Assembly: GCA_035504175.1 (NCBI GenBank)
Contig: DATJSJ010000231.1
Span: forward strand, 21,472-85,471
Length of the DNA stretch: 64,000 bases
Direction of reading: 5' to 3'
DNA from: DATJSJ01 sp035504175
GTDB taxonomy: Bacteria; Pseudomonadota; Alphaproteobacteria; Acetobacterales; Acetobacteraceae
Translations under genes and position numbers: made by a program
Shown here: positions 1 through 9,276 of the stretch, one piece after another
Position numbering within the stretch: position 1 is the stretch's first letter
Layout: each line of letters begins with the position of its first letter
The notes under the pieces: model-generated
Told to the model about the DNA's origin: nothing
Database searches by the model: none
The model's input: the letters and a program-made list of their open reading frames with translations, nothing else

Positions 1-552
1 ACCGTCACCATGGCGCGCTGCTTCGCCCATGTGCACGCCTTCGAGCCGCAACGGGGCATCTATCAGCTCCTGTGCGGCAACCTGGTGCTGAACGGCTGCG
101 CCAATGTCGAGGCGCATCAGCTCGCGCTGTACGACCATGCCGGCGGCATGCGCCTGGCGCCACCCGAGCGGCAGGAGATTCCGACGCCGATGGCGGATGG
201 GCAGCCCGACTACGCGCGAATCAGCAACGCTGCGGCGCTGACTTTCGAAAGTCTCGACGGCGGCGCCGGGGAAGTGCGCGCCGTGACGCTGGACGAACTT
301 GGCCTGGAGGGCGTCGCGCTAATCAAGATCGACACCCAGGGCGCCGATCTCAGGGTGCTGCGCGGCGCCGAGGCGACGATCCGCCGCTGCCGGCCGGTCG
401 TGTTGTTCGAATGGGAGCGCGATCTCGCTGCCCAGCACGGCAGCGCGCTCGAGGAGTTTCCTGCCTTCTTCGCCCCGTTCGACTATGAGGTCGCCGTGCT
501 GCACGAGACCACGCCCGGGCGGCAGGCGGATTACGTGGCAACGCCGCGCTGA
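1..552 (+). CDS. FkbM family SAM-dependent methyltransferase, 3' part
   Basis: The frame is open from the first base, so the gene starts upstream of the window and only about the last 183 residues are present. The visible part holds the mid and C-terminal parts of an FkbM-type methyltransferase: an HAFEPQ strand (acidic residue that binds the SAM ribose), a LIKIDTQGADLRVLRGA segment and RPVVLFEWE near the end. FkbM enzymes O-methylate sugars, polyketides or glycans; the substrate here cannot be told. The glycine-rich SAM motif I should lie upstream. The ATG at position 10 is probably internal, because a protein starting there would lack that motif. The gene converges on cheZ with a 67-base gap. 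Confidence 0.8.
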   Translation, partial: TVTMARCFAHVHAFEPQRGIYQLLCGNLVLNGCANVEAHQLALYDHAGGMRLAPPERQEIPTPMADGQPDYARISNAAALTFESLDGGAGEVRAVTLDELGLEGVALIKIDTQGADLRVLRGAEATIRRCRPVVLFEWERDLAAQHGSALEEFPAFFAPFDYEVAVLHETTPGRQADYVATPR

Positions 553-619
553 GGCACGGCGGGCCCGGCGGTCGCGGCATGGCGGCGTCGGAGGACCGGA
601 CGCCGCGCCTGCCGCGGCC

Positions 620-1264
620 TCAGAAATCGTTCAGCAGCGCGTCGATATCGGCCTGCGCCATTGCGGCGTTCGGTAGTTGCGGGCCGTTCAGCAGATGCGC
701 ATCGGGATGCCGGTCGGCGCCGCCGCCGCCGATGCCGGCGCTGTCCCAGCGATGCTGGCCGAATGTCTCGATGATCCGCGTGACCTTCGCTTCCACCGAT
801 TTCAGCGTGCTGACCACTTTGGTGATGCGCTGGCCGGTGATGTCCTGGAAGCTGCACGCCTCGTAGATGCGGGTCGTGGCGTCCTGCACCACGGCGGCGG
901 ACGGGCCCTCCGGCCGGCCGGCCGTGTCGTCCAGCATCTCGCACGCCTCGAGAATTGCGTTCGTCGCCTCGGCCGTGTGCGACACCACCGCGTCGAGCTC
1001 GTCGCTGGCGGCCGAGACATTGGCATTGGCCGCGTCCTCGGCGCGCAGCGCCGCAATCTCCTCCTTCGCGGCGGCGATCGTCTGGCCGAGATCCTCGACC
1101 TCCCGCAGCAACTCCTGTTCATGCGCGGAGAGCTGCGTGCCGAGCGTCTCGACCACCGCGCGCACGATGTCGCCGATCATCTGTGGCTGCGCCGCCGGGT
1201 AGCGCGAGCAGATCGCGGTCAGGCGCTCGGCGAGCAGACGAATATCCGGAGCCGGTTCAGACAT
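620..1264 (-). CDS. cheZ: CheZ-like chemotaxis phosphatase
   Basis: Predicted 214-residue helical protein. Residues 136-147 read ACSFQDITGQRI, matching the active-site helix of CheZ; Asp141 and Gln145 align with E. coli D143 and Q147, which dephosphorylate CheY-P. The C-terminus (QADIDALLNDF, about 204-214) resembles the CheZ tail that docks on CheY. The middle (about 45-110) is acidic and alanine-rich, as expected for a long helical hairpin. It should terminate CheY signalling at the flagellar motor. No other chemotaxis gene is nearby, so it is isolated here. The start is the ATG at 1262-1264. The main alternative would be a related phosphatase acting on another receiver. Confidence 0.8.
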   Translation of the reverse strand: MSEPAPDIRLLAERLTAICSRYPAAQPQMIGDIVRAVVETLGTQLSAHEQELLREVEDLGQTIAAAKEEIAALRAEDAANANVSAASDELDAVVSHTAEATNAILEACEMLDDTAGRPEGPSAAVVQDATTRIYEACSFQDITGQRITKVVSTLKSVEAKVTRIIETFGQHRWDSAGIGGGGADRHPDAHLLNGPQLPNAAMAQADIDALLNDF

Positions 1265-1824
1265 CTCTGGCCACCTTCAGGCTAGGGGTTTTGCGCAGGG
1301 AGGCGGGCCGGTCGGATGAAGCGCATCCGGCCGCAGGCGCGGCCGGCGCCGGGCCTCGTTCGCCGGCAGCCACTGCCTGCCCCGGACCGACACCGGTGCC
1401 CGGCCGCCACGGCGAGGCGGGATGCGGTCCGCGCCGCTCCCCTGCTCGTGACGCGGGCGCCGGATCGGGGAGAGGCACGCGTCATCGCCGCTGGCTCCTG
1501 GATCAGGTCGGGCGATCCTATCGGCGGGCGATTAAGGCCCGGTTACGCGCGGGTGCACCCGTCCGGCATGGGCCCATCACGCCGGCACCACGGGGCGGAA
1601 CGACCCGCCCGGCCGGTTGACAGTGCGAGAGCCGCCTCGTTTAGATGCCGCTCCATCATAGGGTTTTGGAACGCAGCGGCCGGGGCCCAGCCCCAGGCAC
1701 CATATACGGCGCGGGTCACGACACGGTCCTTGCGCGACCCGGCATCCGGCGATCCCGGTCGTCCGGGCCGCGATCGCATTGCCCGCCGCCCAATCATCCG
1801 TACATCGCCAAGGGAGAGAGCGTC
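1265..1824. other. Intergenic region before the sugar ABC operon
   Basis: About 560 bases separate the divergent cheZ and sugar-binding-protein genes. I find no convincing gene: open frames here are extensions of neighbours or high-GC shadows. It contains a possible promoter (1617-1645) and must also hold the cheZ promoter. The stretch 1265-1500 is very GC-rich with no recognisable motif. Confidence 0.5.
1617..1645 (+). promoter_or_regulatory. Possible sigma70-type promoter of the sugar ABC operon
   Basis: A perfect TTGACA at 1617-1622 is followed after 17 bases by TTTAGA (1640-1645), a weak -10. It would start transcription about 170 bases before the ATG at 1825. Only the -35 hexamer is strong, so this is a candidate only. 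Confidence 0.35.
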
Positions 1825-3507
1825 ATGAGGGTTGAGGAATACCAGCGCATGATGGGCTGGCAGACGGGCCGGCGCGGCCTGCTGCAGGGTGCCGCCGGGC
1901 TCGGGGCAGCCGCGTTGGCCGCGGGCGGTCTCGGAGCGATGCCGGCGCCGGCGCGGGCCGCGACCTCCATGTCGCCGCAGGAAATGGCGCTGCGCCGCGA
2001 GATCCTGAAGATCCCCGGTGTCGGCAAGGGATCGCCGACCGATGCCGACTGGCAGAAGGTTGGCGAGCTCTGCCTCGGGCCGACCAAGGAGCGGGTCAAA
2101 CAAGGCGAGTTCAACGGCGTGCAGCTCACCTTCATGGGGCTGAACAACCAGAACCTGCACGATTTCCTGTTCCGCGGCTTCCTCAAGCCGTGGGAGCGAT
2201 ACACCGGGGCGAAGATCACCTGGATCGACCTCGCCCAGGCCGACTACAATCCGCGCCTGCAACAGGCGATCGCCACCGGCACGATCGATTTCGACATCCT
2301 GGAGATGGGCGCGCCCTTCGAGGGCCAGGTCTGCGGCAAGGGCCTGACCTCCGAGATGCCGGACGAGGTCAAGAAGCAGATCGATATCGACGACTACGTC
2401 GACTACCTCAAGCCGCCGGTCGGCACCTGGGACGGCAAGACCTATCGCGTCACCATCGACGGCGACTGCCACACGATCAACTATCGCACCGACGTCTTCT
2501 CCGACAAGGACCTGGCCAAGGCCTGGGCGGCGGCAGGCAACAAGCAGCCCTGGGGCAACCCGCGCACCTGGCAGGAGGTGCAGGCGGTGACCAAGTTCCT
2601 CAAGGGCAAGAAATTCGCCGGCCGCGACGTCTACGGCTATCTCGACGCGCCGAAGCCCTGGGGCGGGTTCTGCTTCTACTTCCTCGCCAGCCGCGCCACC
2701 GCCTACGTCAAATACCCCGGCGAGAAGGCCTGGCTGTTCGACGTCGACACGATGAAGCCGCGCGTCAACAATCCGGGCTGGGTGCGCGCCATCCAGGACG
2801 TGATCGACGCGCTGCCGTACGAGCCGCCGAATCAGATCAACGCCGACCCGAACACCACCGCCTTCCAGCAATTCCTCGCCGGCACCGGCAGCCTGCTCAC
2901 CTGGTGGGGCGATATCGGCCAGATGGCCAACACCAGCGATTCCTCGGTGGTCGGCAACGTCATCGGTTTCGACATCCTGCCCGGCTCCGACGACTTGTAC
3001 AACCACAAGACCGGCAAATGGGAGAAGCTGCCGAGCGGGCCGAACTTCGCGCCGAACATGGCCTATCTCGGCTGGGGCATCTACGTGATGGCGCGGGTGA
3101 ACGGCGACACCGCCAAGCACAAGGCGGCGTGGAGTGCGGCCGCGCATCTCGGCGGCAAGGATCTGTCGATCTGGACCGTGATGTACCCTTCCGGCTTCCA
3201 GGTGCACCGGCAAAGCCATTTCGACATCCCGGAATGGCTCGCCGCCGGCTACGAGAAGGACTACATCACCTCGTACCTGAACTCGGAATCGCACTCCTAC
3301 AATCACCCGAACGGTGCGATCGAGCCGCGCATTCCCGGCATCTTCCAATACTACAGTCTGGCCGAGGACGAGCTCGCGAAGGTCTTCGCCGGCAAGGTCG
3401 ATGCGCAAAAAGGCGCGGACAACATCGTCGCCGCCTGGGAGAAGCTGACCGACCAGCTCGGGCGGGAGAAGCAGATCGCGCTGTACAAGGCGTCGCTCGG
3501 CCTCTAA
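1825..3507 (+). CDS. Tat-exported extracellular sugar-binding protein (ABC importer)
   Basis: Predicted 560-residue periplasmic binding protein of the family 1 (MalE-like) type. The N-terminus carries a twin-arginine signal (GRRGLLQGAAGLG, about residues 15-27) followed by an alanine-rich hydrophobic stretch and an ARA cleavage site. Downstream features are typical of large sugar-binding proteins (NPRLQQAIATGTIDFDILEMG; TWWGDIGQMANTS). ATG 1825 was chosen because GGGAGAG precedes it by a good distance and it gives a proper signal peptide; the frame stays open further upstream. Two MalF/MalG-type permeases follow. It should deliver a sugar or polyol to them. The ligand is unknown, and Tat export suggests folding before export. 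Confidence 0.85.
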   Translation: MRVEEYQRMMGWQTGRRGLLQGAAGLGAAALAAGGLGAMPAPARAATSMSPQEMALRREILKIPGVGKGSPTDADWQKVGELCLGPTKERVKQGEFNGVQLTFMGLNNQNLHDFLFRGFLKPWERYTGAKITWIDLAQADYNPRLQQAIATGTIDFDILEMGAPFEGQVCGKGLTSEMPDEVKKQIDIDDYVDYLKPPVGTWDGKTYRVTIDGDCHTINYRTDVFSDKDLAKAWAAAGNKQPWGNPRTWQEVQAVTKFLKGKKFAGRDVYGYLDAPKPWGGFCFYFLASRATAYVKYPGEKAWLFDVDTMKPRVNNPGWVRAIQDVIDALPYEPPNQINADPNTTAFQQFLAGTGSLLTWWGDIGQMANTSDSSVVGNVIGFDILPGSDDLYNHKTGKWEKLPSGPNFAPNMAYLGWGIYVMARVNGDTAKHKAAWSAAAHLGGKDLSIWTVMYPSGFQVHRQSHFDIPEWLAAGYEKDYITSYLNSESHSYNHPNGAIEPRIPGIFQYYSLAEDELAKVFAGKVDAQKGADNIVAAWEKLTDQLGREKQIALYKASLGL

Positions 3508-3624
3508 CGAGGCACCGCACAGCCGGGCCGGCGGGGCAGCACCCGCCGGCTCGCGACCTTCTGCCTTCCAAGCCTGCCTGGGCGGGCAACCAGCCGGGCC
3601 GGGCCGATTCCGGTCCGGCTGGCG

Positions 3625-4773
3625 TTGCTCTATGCTGCCCCACCCTGCCAGGGAGCACAGCCGATTTCCGCATCTGCCATCCGTCCGACCGAAGGGCGAC
3701 CGCACGACCATGGCGCGGCCGGCCGCCGTCGCCTGGGCCGCACCCTGATTCTGCTCGCCTCGCTCGGACTGATCGCCGTGGCGCTGCTGCAATGCCTGCA
3801 CGCCGCCGGCGCCACTGCGGCAGGATTCGTCACCTGGCGGCCGGTGCTCTACGCCTATGTCGTGTGGGCGGTCGCGCTCGGCGCGGCACAGGTGCTGATC
3901 CGCGGCGAGGCCGGGCGACGGGCGCTGTTCGTGCTGCCGGCGGTGCTGTTCACCGTCGCCGTCGTGATCTTCCCGACCTTGTTCGGTTTCTACATCGCCT
4001 CGCTCGACTGGAACCTGAGTGCCACCGGGGGACCGCACTTCAACGACTTCGCCAATTTCGTGCAGCTCTTTCACGACTCGGATTACTGGAATGCGCTCTC
4101 CAACATGGTGTTCTACGTCGCCGCGGTGCTCGTCGAATACGCGATCGCCTTCGGCCTCGCGCTGCTGCTGACCGCCGAGATCCGCGCCCGCAAGTTCTTC
4201 CGGGTCGCCTTCCTGATGCCGTTCATGCTGAGCCCGGTCGCGGTGAGCTGGATGATCGGCAAGTCGCTGTTCGAATACCGCTTCGGCCCGGCCGCGAACC
4301 TCGCCCGCTTCCTCGGCTGGCAGACGCCGGCCTTCTTCGCCTATCCCTGGACCGCACGGCTCGGCATCGAGGCGATGGCGGCCTGGGTCGCCATCCCGTT
4401 CATCATGATCCTGCTGCTCGCCGGTCTGCAGGCGCTGCCGCGTGAAGTTCAGGAGGCCGCGCGCGTGGATGGCGCAAGCCCGTGGCAGTCCTTCTGGAAG
4501 GTGACCTTCCCGCTCATGCTCCCGGTCAGCGTCACCGCACTGCTGATCCGGATCATTTTCCAGCTCAAGCTCGCCGACATCGTGATCAACGTGACGTCCG
4601 GCGGCCCGGGCGGCGCCACCGACACGGTCTCCAGCTTCATCTACCGGGTCTACAGCGACCGGTCGAACGTCGGCTACGGCACCGCGCTCGCGATGTTCTA
4701 TCTCGTCCTCATCATCATTTTCCTGACCATCATGCTGCGCGTGGCGAACCGGTGGACACGGACCCTCGCGTGA
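3625..4773 (+). CDS. Sugar ABC transporter permease, MalF type
   Basis: Inner-membrane permease, up to 382 residues. The EAA loop that contacts the ATPase is present (EVQEAARVDGASPWQSFW). About eight hydrophobic segments are visible, two of them before the core six-helix domain. The start is uncertain: ATG 3625 is the most upstream candidate and has no clear ribosome binding site; the hydrophilic first 35 residues may be untranslated. It lies 117 bases after the binding protein and overlaps the next permease. It forms the translocation pore with that permease. Confidence 0.8.
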   Translation: MLYAAPPCQGAQPISASAIRPTEGRPHDHGAAGRRRLGRTLILLASLGLIAVALLQCLHAAGATAAGFVTWRPVLYAYVVWAVALGAAQVLIRGEAGRRALFVLPAVLFTVAVVIFPTLFGFYIASLDWNLSATGGPHFNDFANFVQLFHDSDYWNALSNMVFYVAAVLVEYAIAFGLALLLTAEIRARKFFRVAFLMPFMLSPVAVSWMIGKSLFEYRFGPAANLARFLGWQTPAFFAYPWTARLGIEAMAAWVAIPFIMILLLAGLQALPREVQEAARVDGASPWQSFWKVTFPLMLPVSVTALLIRIIFQLKLADIVINVTSGGPGGATDTVSSFIYRVYSDRSNVGYGTALAMFYLVLIIIFLTIMLRVANRWTRTLA

Positions 4774-5732
4774 GCCCATCCGCACCCGGAGACGGCACCG
4801 CGATCGGCGCACTCTCCGCGCCGCCGGGAACCCACCGCAGCGTTCTCGCATCGCGCCACGCGGCGCGGCGGGCCGGCGGTCGCGTGCTGATCTACGCCGC
4901 ACTGATCGCCTGGGCCTTCATCTGCCTGTTCCCGATCTACTGGACCGTCACGACGTCGATGAAATCGGCGGCGGACGTGACGCAGGGACACCTCATCCCC
5001 TGGCTCGACTTTCAGCCGAGCTGGAAGGGCTGGCGCTCGCTCGGCCTCTCGCCGGATACGATCTTCGAAATCTCCGATCCGCGGAACGAATTCCTCAGCC
5101 GCTTCGCCAACAGCGTGATCATCGCCGGCGGCGCCTCCTGTCTCGCACTGTTCCTCGGCTCGATCGCCGCCTACGGACTGAGCCGCTTCCGCTACCGCTT
5201 CGGTTGGATGCGCAACAGCGACATCCTGTTCTTCTTCATCTCGCAGCTCATCCTGCCACCGGTCGTGCTCGCCCTGCCGTTCCTGGTGCTGTACAAGGAA
5301 CTGGCACTGCTCGACACACGCGTCGGCATGGTCCTGATCTACACCCTCACCGTGCTGCCGATCGTGATCTGGATCATGCGTGACCAGTTCAACGCCATTC
5401 CGGTCGAGCTCGACGAAGCCGCACTGGTCGACGGGCTCTCCTCCTGGGGCGCCTTCCTGCGCATCGTGCTCCCGATCGCACTTCCCGGCATGGTCGCCGC
5501 CTTCATCCTGTCGCTGGTGCTGACCTGGAACGAGTACTTCTTCGCCGCGCTGCTGACTGCGACGAATGCCAAAACGCTGCCCGTGATGGTGGCGAGCCAG
5601 ACCGGCTCGCAGGGGATCGACTGGTGGTCAATGGCGGCGCTGTCGACCGCAGCCATCGCGCCGCTGGTGATCGTCGGGATCGTGCTGGAGCGGTATATCG
5701 TCAAGGGGTTGGCGACTGGGGCGGTCAAATAA
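4752..5732 (+). CDS. Sugar ABC transporter permease, MalG type
   Basis: Second permease, about 326 residues with six hydrophobic segments and an EAA loop (ELDEAALVDGLSSWGAFL). It begins at GTG 4752, or at GTG 4770, which overlaps the upstream stop as GTGA; both overlap the first permease and imply translational coupling. The open frame extends further left but reads shadow sequence. No ATP-binding subunit follows: the operon ends at a palindromic terminator and the next gene is on the other strand. The pair must borrow an ATPase encoded elsewhere, as many CUT1 sugar importers do. Confidence 0.8.
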   Translation: MDTDPRVSPSAPGDGTAIGALSAPPGTHRSVLASRHAARRAGGRVLIYAALIAWAFICLFPIYWTVTTSMKSAADVTQGHLIPWLDFQPSWKGWRSLGLSPDTIFEISDPRNEFLSRFANSVIIAGGASCLALFLGSIAAYGLSRFRYRFGWMRNSDILFFFISQLILPPVVLALPFLVLYKELALLDTRVGMVLIYTLTVLPIVIWIMRDQFNAIPVELDEAALVDGLSSWGAFLRIVLPIALPGMVAAFILSLVLTWNEYFFAALLTATNAKTLPVMVASQTGSQGIDWWSMAALSTAAIAPLVIVGIVLERYIVKGLATGAVK

Positions 5733-5742
5733 GAGAGCAAGA

Positions 5743-5781
5743 GCGGGCTCCGCCCGCGCCCGCCAGGGGCTTCGCCCCTGG
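5743..5781. terminator. Bidirectional terminator made of two palindromes (repeat family copy a)
   Basis: Two adjacent hairpins lie between the convergent permease and pfkB genes: GCGGGC-TCC-GCCCGC (5743-5757) and CCAGGGGC-TTC-GCCCCTGG (5763-5781). The second shares its core with elements at 15.7, 40.8 and 60.1 kb. Position and symmetry suit a terminator for both strands. Confidence 0.65.
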
Positions 5782-5787
5782 ACCCCT

Positions 5788-6726
5788 TCACTTGACGGAG
5801 TCGGCAACCAGGCTGCGGTAGAGGCTTTCCACGTCGGCGGCCCGGGTGCGAGCAGTGCCATACATCGTGACCGCCGCGGCGCCGGCGGCAACGCCGAGTG
5901 CCAGCGCGTCACGCTCAGCGAGCCCACGCGACAGGCCCAGCACCAGCCCGGCGAGGAAACTGTCGCCGGCGCCAACCGCACTCGCCGTCGCAACCGCCGG
6001 CGCCGGCATGCCAACGACACCCTGCGCCGTGGCCAGCATCGCCCCGTCCCGCCCGAGACTGAGCGCAATCATGCGCGCGGCACCGGCGTGGATCAGCCCT
6101 CCGACCGCGAGTTGCTGCGACGCCGCGTCGGGCACGCTGCGAGCGAGCAGGAACTCAAGCTCGCCCAGACTCAGCTTCAGCAGCGCCACATCCGGCCCGA
6201 TCGCCGCGCGCAGCGCCGGACCGGACGTGTCGAGCACGAAACGCTGCCCGCGTCGCTCGCTGATCGCAGCGACACGGGCATAGAAATCCTCCGGCACGCC
6301 CCGCGGCAGGCTGCCGCTGGCGACGATCCACGCCGCCTCGACCTCGGCCAGCGCGTCCAGCGCTGACTGCCACTCCGCCGGGCGCAGCTCCGGCCCCTCC
6401 GGCACGAAGCGATACTCCAACCCGCTGCCGCGATCATGCACGTTGAGACTGATGCGGCTGCGGCCGGCGATCGGTATCACCCGACGCGGCACGCCGGCCT
6501 CGTCCACCAGCTCCTCGATCAGCCGTCCCGTCACCCCGCCGGTCGCGATCAGCGCCAGCGCCTCGCCGCCGAGCGCATGGATCACCCGGGCGACGTTGAT
6601 GCCGCCGCCGCCGGGATCCAGCCGCTCGTCGAAGGTACGGACCTTGTGCGTGGGCCGCACGGCCGCCGCGGTGCAGGCGAGGTCGACCGCCGGATTCAGC
6701 GTCAGCGTTGCGATGCGCGCAGTCAT
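5788..6726 (-). CDS. pfkB: 6-phosphofructokinase, PfkB (ribokinase) family
   Basis: Predicted 312-residue sugar-phosphate kinase. The N-terminus (ATLTLNPAVD), the PGGGGINVARVI loop, and the C-terminal ATP/anion-hole signature (SAVGAGDSFLAGLV, with the catalytic Asp in GAGD) match E. coli Pfk-2 closely. It should phosphorylate fructose 6-phosphate to fructose 1,6-bisphosphate; 1-phosphofructokinase and tagatose-6-phosphate kinase are less likely alternatives in the same family. ATG 6726 is preferred; an in-frame GTG lies at 6735. It follows ppsA by about 10 bases, so both are probably on one transcript. Confidence 0.85.
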   Translation of the reverse strand: MTARIATLTLNPAVDLACTAAAVRPTHKVRTFDERLDPGGGGINVARVIHALGGEALALIATGGVTGRLIEELVDEAGVPRRVIPIAGRSRISLNVHDRGSGLEYRFVPEGPELRPAEWQSALDALAEVEAAWIVASGSLPRGVPEDFYARVAAISERRGQRFVLDTSGPALRAAIGPDVALLKLSLGELEFLLARSVPDAASQQLAVGGLIHAGAARMIALSLGRDGAMLATAQGVVGMPAPAVATASAVGAGDSFLAGLVLGLSRGLAERDALALGVAAGAAAVTMYGTARTRAADVESLYRSLVADSVK

Positions 6727-6736
6727 CCGCCGCACC

Positions 6737-9169
6737 TCAGGCGTTGGCGTCGACGAGCGCCCGCTCTCGCGACGCCTCTTCGGCCTCCCGCACCACCTCG
6801 ATCGTGCGCAGCAGGCTCGACGGATTCACGCTGATCGAGTCGATGCCGAGCCGCGCCAGCAGCCGCGCGATCTCCGGGTAGCTCGCCGGCGCCTCGCCGC
6901 AAATGCCGACCTTGCGCCGGTTGCGCAGCGCCCCGTCGATCGCCATCCGCAGCATTTCCAGCATGCCGGGATCGCGCTCGTCGAAATCGAACGCGACGAT
7001 GTCGGAATCGCGGTCGACGCCGAGCGCGAGCTGCGTCAGATCGTTCGAGCCGATCGAGAACCCGTCGAACACCGCGGCGAAGGCATCGGCCTGGATGACG
7101 TTGTTCGGGATCTCGCACATCACGTAGACCTGCAGCCCGTCGCGACCGCGCTCGAGCCCGTGCTCGGCCATCGCCGCCAGCACGCGCCTCGCCTCGACCA
7201 CGCGGCGGCAGAACGGCACCATGACGATCAGGTTGATGAGCCCCATCGGCCCGCGCACCCGCGCCAGCGCCTCGCATTCCAGCGCGAACCCCTCGGCGTA
7301 GGCCGGGTGGGCGTAGCGGGCGGCGCCGCGGAAGCCGAGCATCGGATTGGCCTCCTTCGGCTCGAACATCACGCCGCCCAGCAGCGCTGCATACTCGTTG
7401 GTCTTGAAGTCGGACAGCCGCACGATCACCGGCTTCGGATAAAAGGCCGCGGCGATCGTGCCGATGCCCTCGGCGAGATTGCGGACGAAAAATTCACGCG
7501 GCGAGTCGAAGCCGGCGGTCCGCTCGGTGATGCGCGCGCGATCCGCGGCATCGACCCGCTCCGGATGCACCAGCGCCATCGGATGAATGCCGATGTGCTC
7601 GCTGATGATGAATTCCATCCGCGCCAGACCGACCCCGGCATTCGGCATCATCGCGGTGCGGAAGGCGAGGTCGGGATTGCCGAGATTGACCATGATGGCG
7701 GTCCGCGGCAGCGTCAGCGTACCGGCATCGAGCTCGGTCACGTCGAACGGCAGCGTACCGTCATACACCGCACCGATCTCGCCGCCGGCGCAGGAGACGG
7801 TGACCGCCTGGCCGCTGCGCAGCAGCTCGGTCGCATGGCCAGTGCCGACCACGGCCGGCACGCCGAGCTCGCGGGCGACGATCGCCGCATGGCAGGTGCG
7901 ACCGCCATGGTCGGTGATGATCGCCGCGGCGGTCTTCATCACCGGCTCCCAGTCCGGGCTGGTCGAGGGCGCGACCAGCACCTCGCCGGGGCGGAAGGCG
8001 GCGAGATCGGCGGCCGCGGCGATCACCCGCACCGTCCCGGCGCCGATCTTCTCGCCGACCGCCCGCCCGCGCGTCAGCACCGCGCCCTCGCCGCGCAGCG
8101 TGTAGGTCTCGAGCTTCGCCGCGGAGCGACGCGAGGCGACTGTCTCCGGCCGCGCCTGCACGATGTAGAGCGCGCCGTCCTCGGCATCCTTCGCCCATTC
8201 GATGTCCATCGGCTGGCGATGGCCGGCATGGGCGGAGTAGTGATCCTCGATCGCCATCGCCTGGCCGGCGAGCGTCAGCACCTCCTCGTCGGTCAGGCAA
8301 TAGCGGGCGCGCAGGTCCGGCGGCGTCGGCGCATCGCGCGTGGTTGATCCGAAATGCCCCGGCGCCAGCTCCATGGTAAGCTGCTTCTCGCCGCGCTCGC
8401 GGCGCAGCACGGCGCGATGCCCGCTTCGGTAGGACGGCTTGTGCACGGTGAACTCGTCGGGATCGACCTTGCCCTGCACGATGTTCTCGCCGAGCCCGTA
8501 GATGCCGGTGACGAACACCACGTCGCGGAAGCCGGATTCGGTGTCGAGCGTGAAGATCACGCCGCTCGCGGCGCGGTCGGAGCGGACCATCTTCATGACG
8601 CCGACCGAAAGCGCCACCTTGAAATGGTCGAAGCCGTTGTTGACGCGGTAGACGATCGCCCGGTCGGTGAACAGCGAGGCGAAGCAGCGGCGGCAGGCCT
8701 CGAACAGATCCTCGGCGCCGGTGATGTTGAGATAGCTGTCGTGCTGGCCGGCAAAGCTCGCGGTCGGCAGGTCCTCGGCCGTCGCGGAGCTGCGCACCAC
8801 GACGGCGACTCCGGCACCGTACTCCGCCTCGAGCCGGCGATAGGCGCCGGCCACGACCTCCCGCAGCGCGTCGCCGCCGGTCGCGGCATAGACGAGTGCA
8901 CGCGCCTCAGCCGCGCGCTCCGCCAGCAGCGCGACATCGGTGACGTCGAGCCCGTCGAGCAGCGCACGCAGCTTCGCATCCGCGCCCGCTCCCTCCACGG
9001 CGTCGCGATAAGCCTCGGCCGTCAGGGCGAAGCCGTTCGGCACGCGCACGCCGCTGGCGCGCAGGGCGCAGTAGAGCTCTCCGAGCGAGGCGTTCTTGCC
9101 GCCCACCAGTGGCACGTCGTCGAGGCCGATGCTGTCGAACCAGCGGAGAAGCCCGGTGCTCGTGCTCAT
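6737..9169 (-). CDS. ppsA: Phosphoenolpyruvate synthase
   Basis: Predicted 810 residues, the usual length. It makes PEP from pyruvate and ATP (AMP and phosphate released). Domains in order: N-terminal ATP-grasp (VGGKNASLGELY; VRSSATAEDLPTASFAGQ), swivelling phospho-histidine domain (GGRTCHAAIVAREL, catalytic His427), and C-terminal PEP/pyruvate barrel (GIGLAR-like VGLARMEF, SIGSNDLTQL, GICGEAPAS with the active-site Cys). ATG 9169 is chosen by homology to the usual MSTST-type start; an ATG at 9190 is possible. An FNR/FixK-like box lies 60-73 bases upstream. It heads an operon with pfkB, pairing a gluconeogenic and a glycolytic enzyme. Confidence 0.92.
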   Translation of the reverse strand: MSTSTGLLRWFDSIGLDDVPLVGGKNASLGELYCALRASGVRVPNGFALTAEAYRDAVEGAGADAKLRALLDGLDVTDVALLAERAAEARALVYAATGGDALREVVAGAYRRLEAEYGAGVAVVVRSSATAEDLPTASFAGQHDSYLNITGAEDLFEACRRCFASLFTDRAIVYRVNNGFDHFKVALSVGVMKMVRSDRAASGVIFTLDTESGFRDVVFVTGIYGLGENIVQGKVDPDEFTVHKPSYRSGHRAVLRRERGEKQLTMELAPGHFGSTTRDAPTPPDLRARYCLTDEEVLTLAGQAMAIEDHYSAHAGHRQPMDIEWAKDAEDGALYIVQARPETVASRRSAAKLETYTLRGEGAVLTRGRAVGEKIGAGTVRVIAAAADLAAFRPGEVLVAPSTSPDWEPVMKTAAAIITDHGGRTCHAAIVARELGVPAVVGTGHATELLRSGQAVTVSCAGGEIGAVYDGTLPFDVTELDAGTLTLPRTAIMVNLGNPDLAFRTAMMPNAGVGLARMEFIISEHIGIHPMALVHPERVDAADRARITERTAGFDSPREFFVRNLAEGIGTIAAAFYPKPVIVRLSDFKTNEYAALLGGVMFEPKEANPMLGFRGAARYAHPAYAEGFALECEALARVRGPMGLINLIVMVPFCRRVVEARRVLAAMAEHGLERGRDGLQVYVMCEIPNNVIQADAFAAVFDGFSIGSNDLTQLALGVDRDSDIVAFDFDERDPGMLEMLRMAIDGALRNRRKVGICGEAPASYPEIARLLARLGIDSISVNPSSLLRTIEVVREAEEASRERALVDANA

Positions 9170-9228
9170 GGCCTGACGCTTCGCTCCCATGGTGCGTGAC
9201 ATGGAAGGCGCCGAAGCTCCCCAGCGCA

Positions 9229-9242
9229 TTGACCTGCATCAA
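9229..9242 (-). promoter_or_regulatory. FNR/FixK-type box upstream of ppsA
   Basis: TTGAC-CTGC-ATCAA matches TTGAT-N4-ATCAA at 9 of 10 positions. Its centre (9235.5) puts a class II start site near 9194 on the minus strand, about 25 bases before the ppsA ATG. Likely regulator: the FixK-like protein encoded at 10428-11132. Confidence 0.65.
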
Positions 9243-9276
9243 GCCCGCATCGGTGCGGATGCCGTGCCGGTCGGGA

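Noticed and set aside
1543..4902. 1119-residue open frame antisense to the sugar ABC genes
   Set aside because: Its sequence is Arg/Gly/His-rich with no domain, and three well-supported genes occupy the other strand. High GC makes such shadow frames common.
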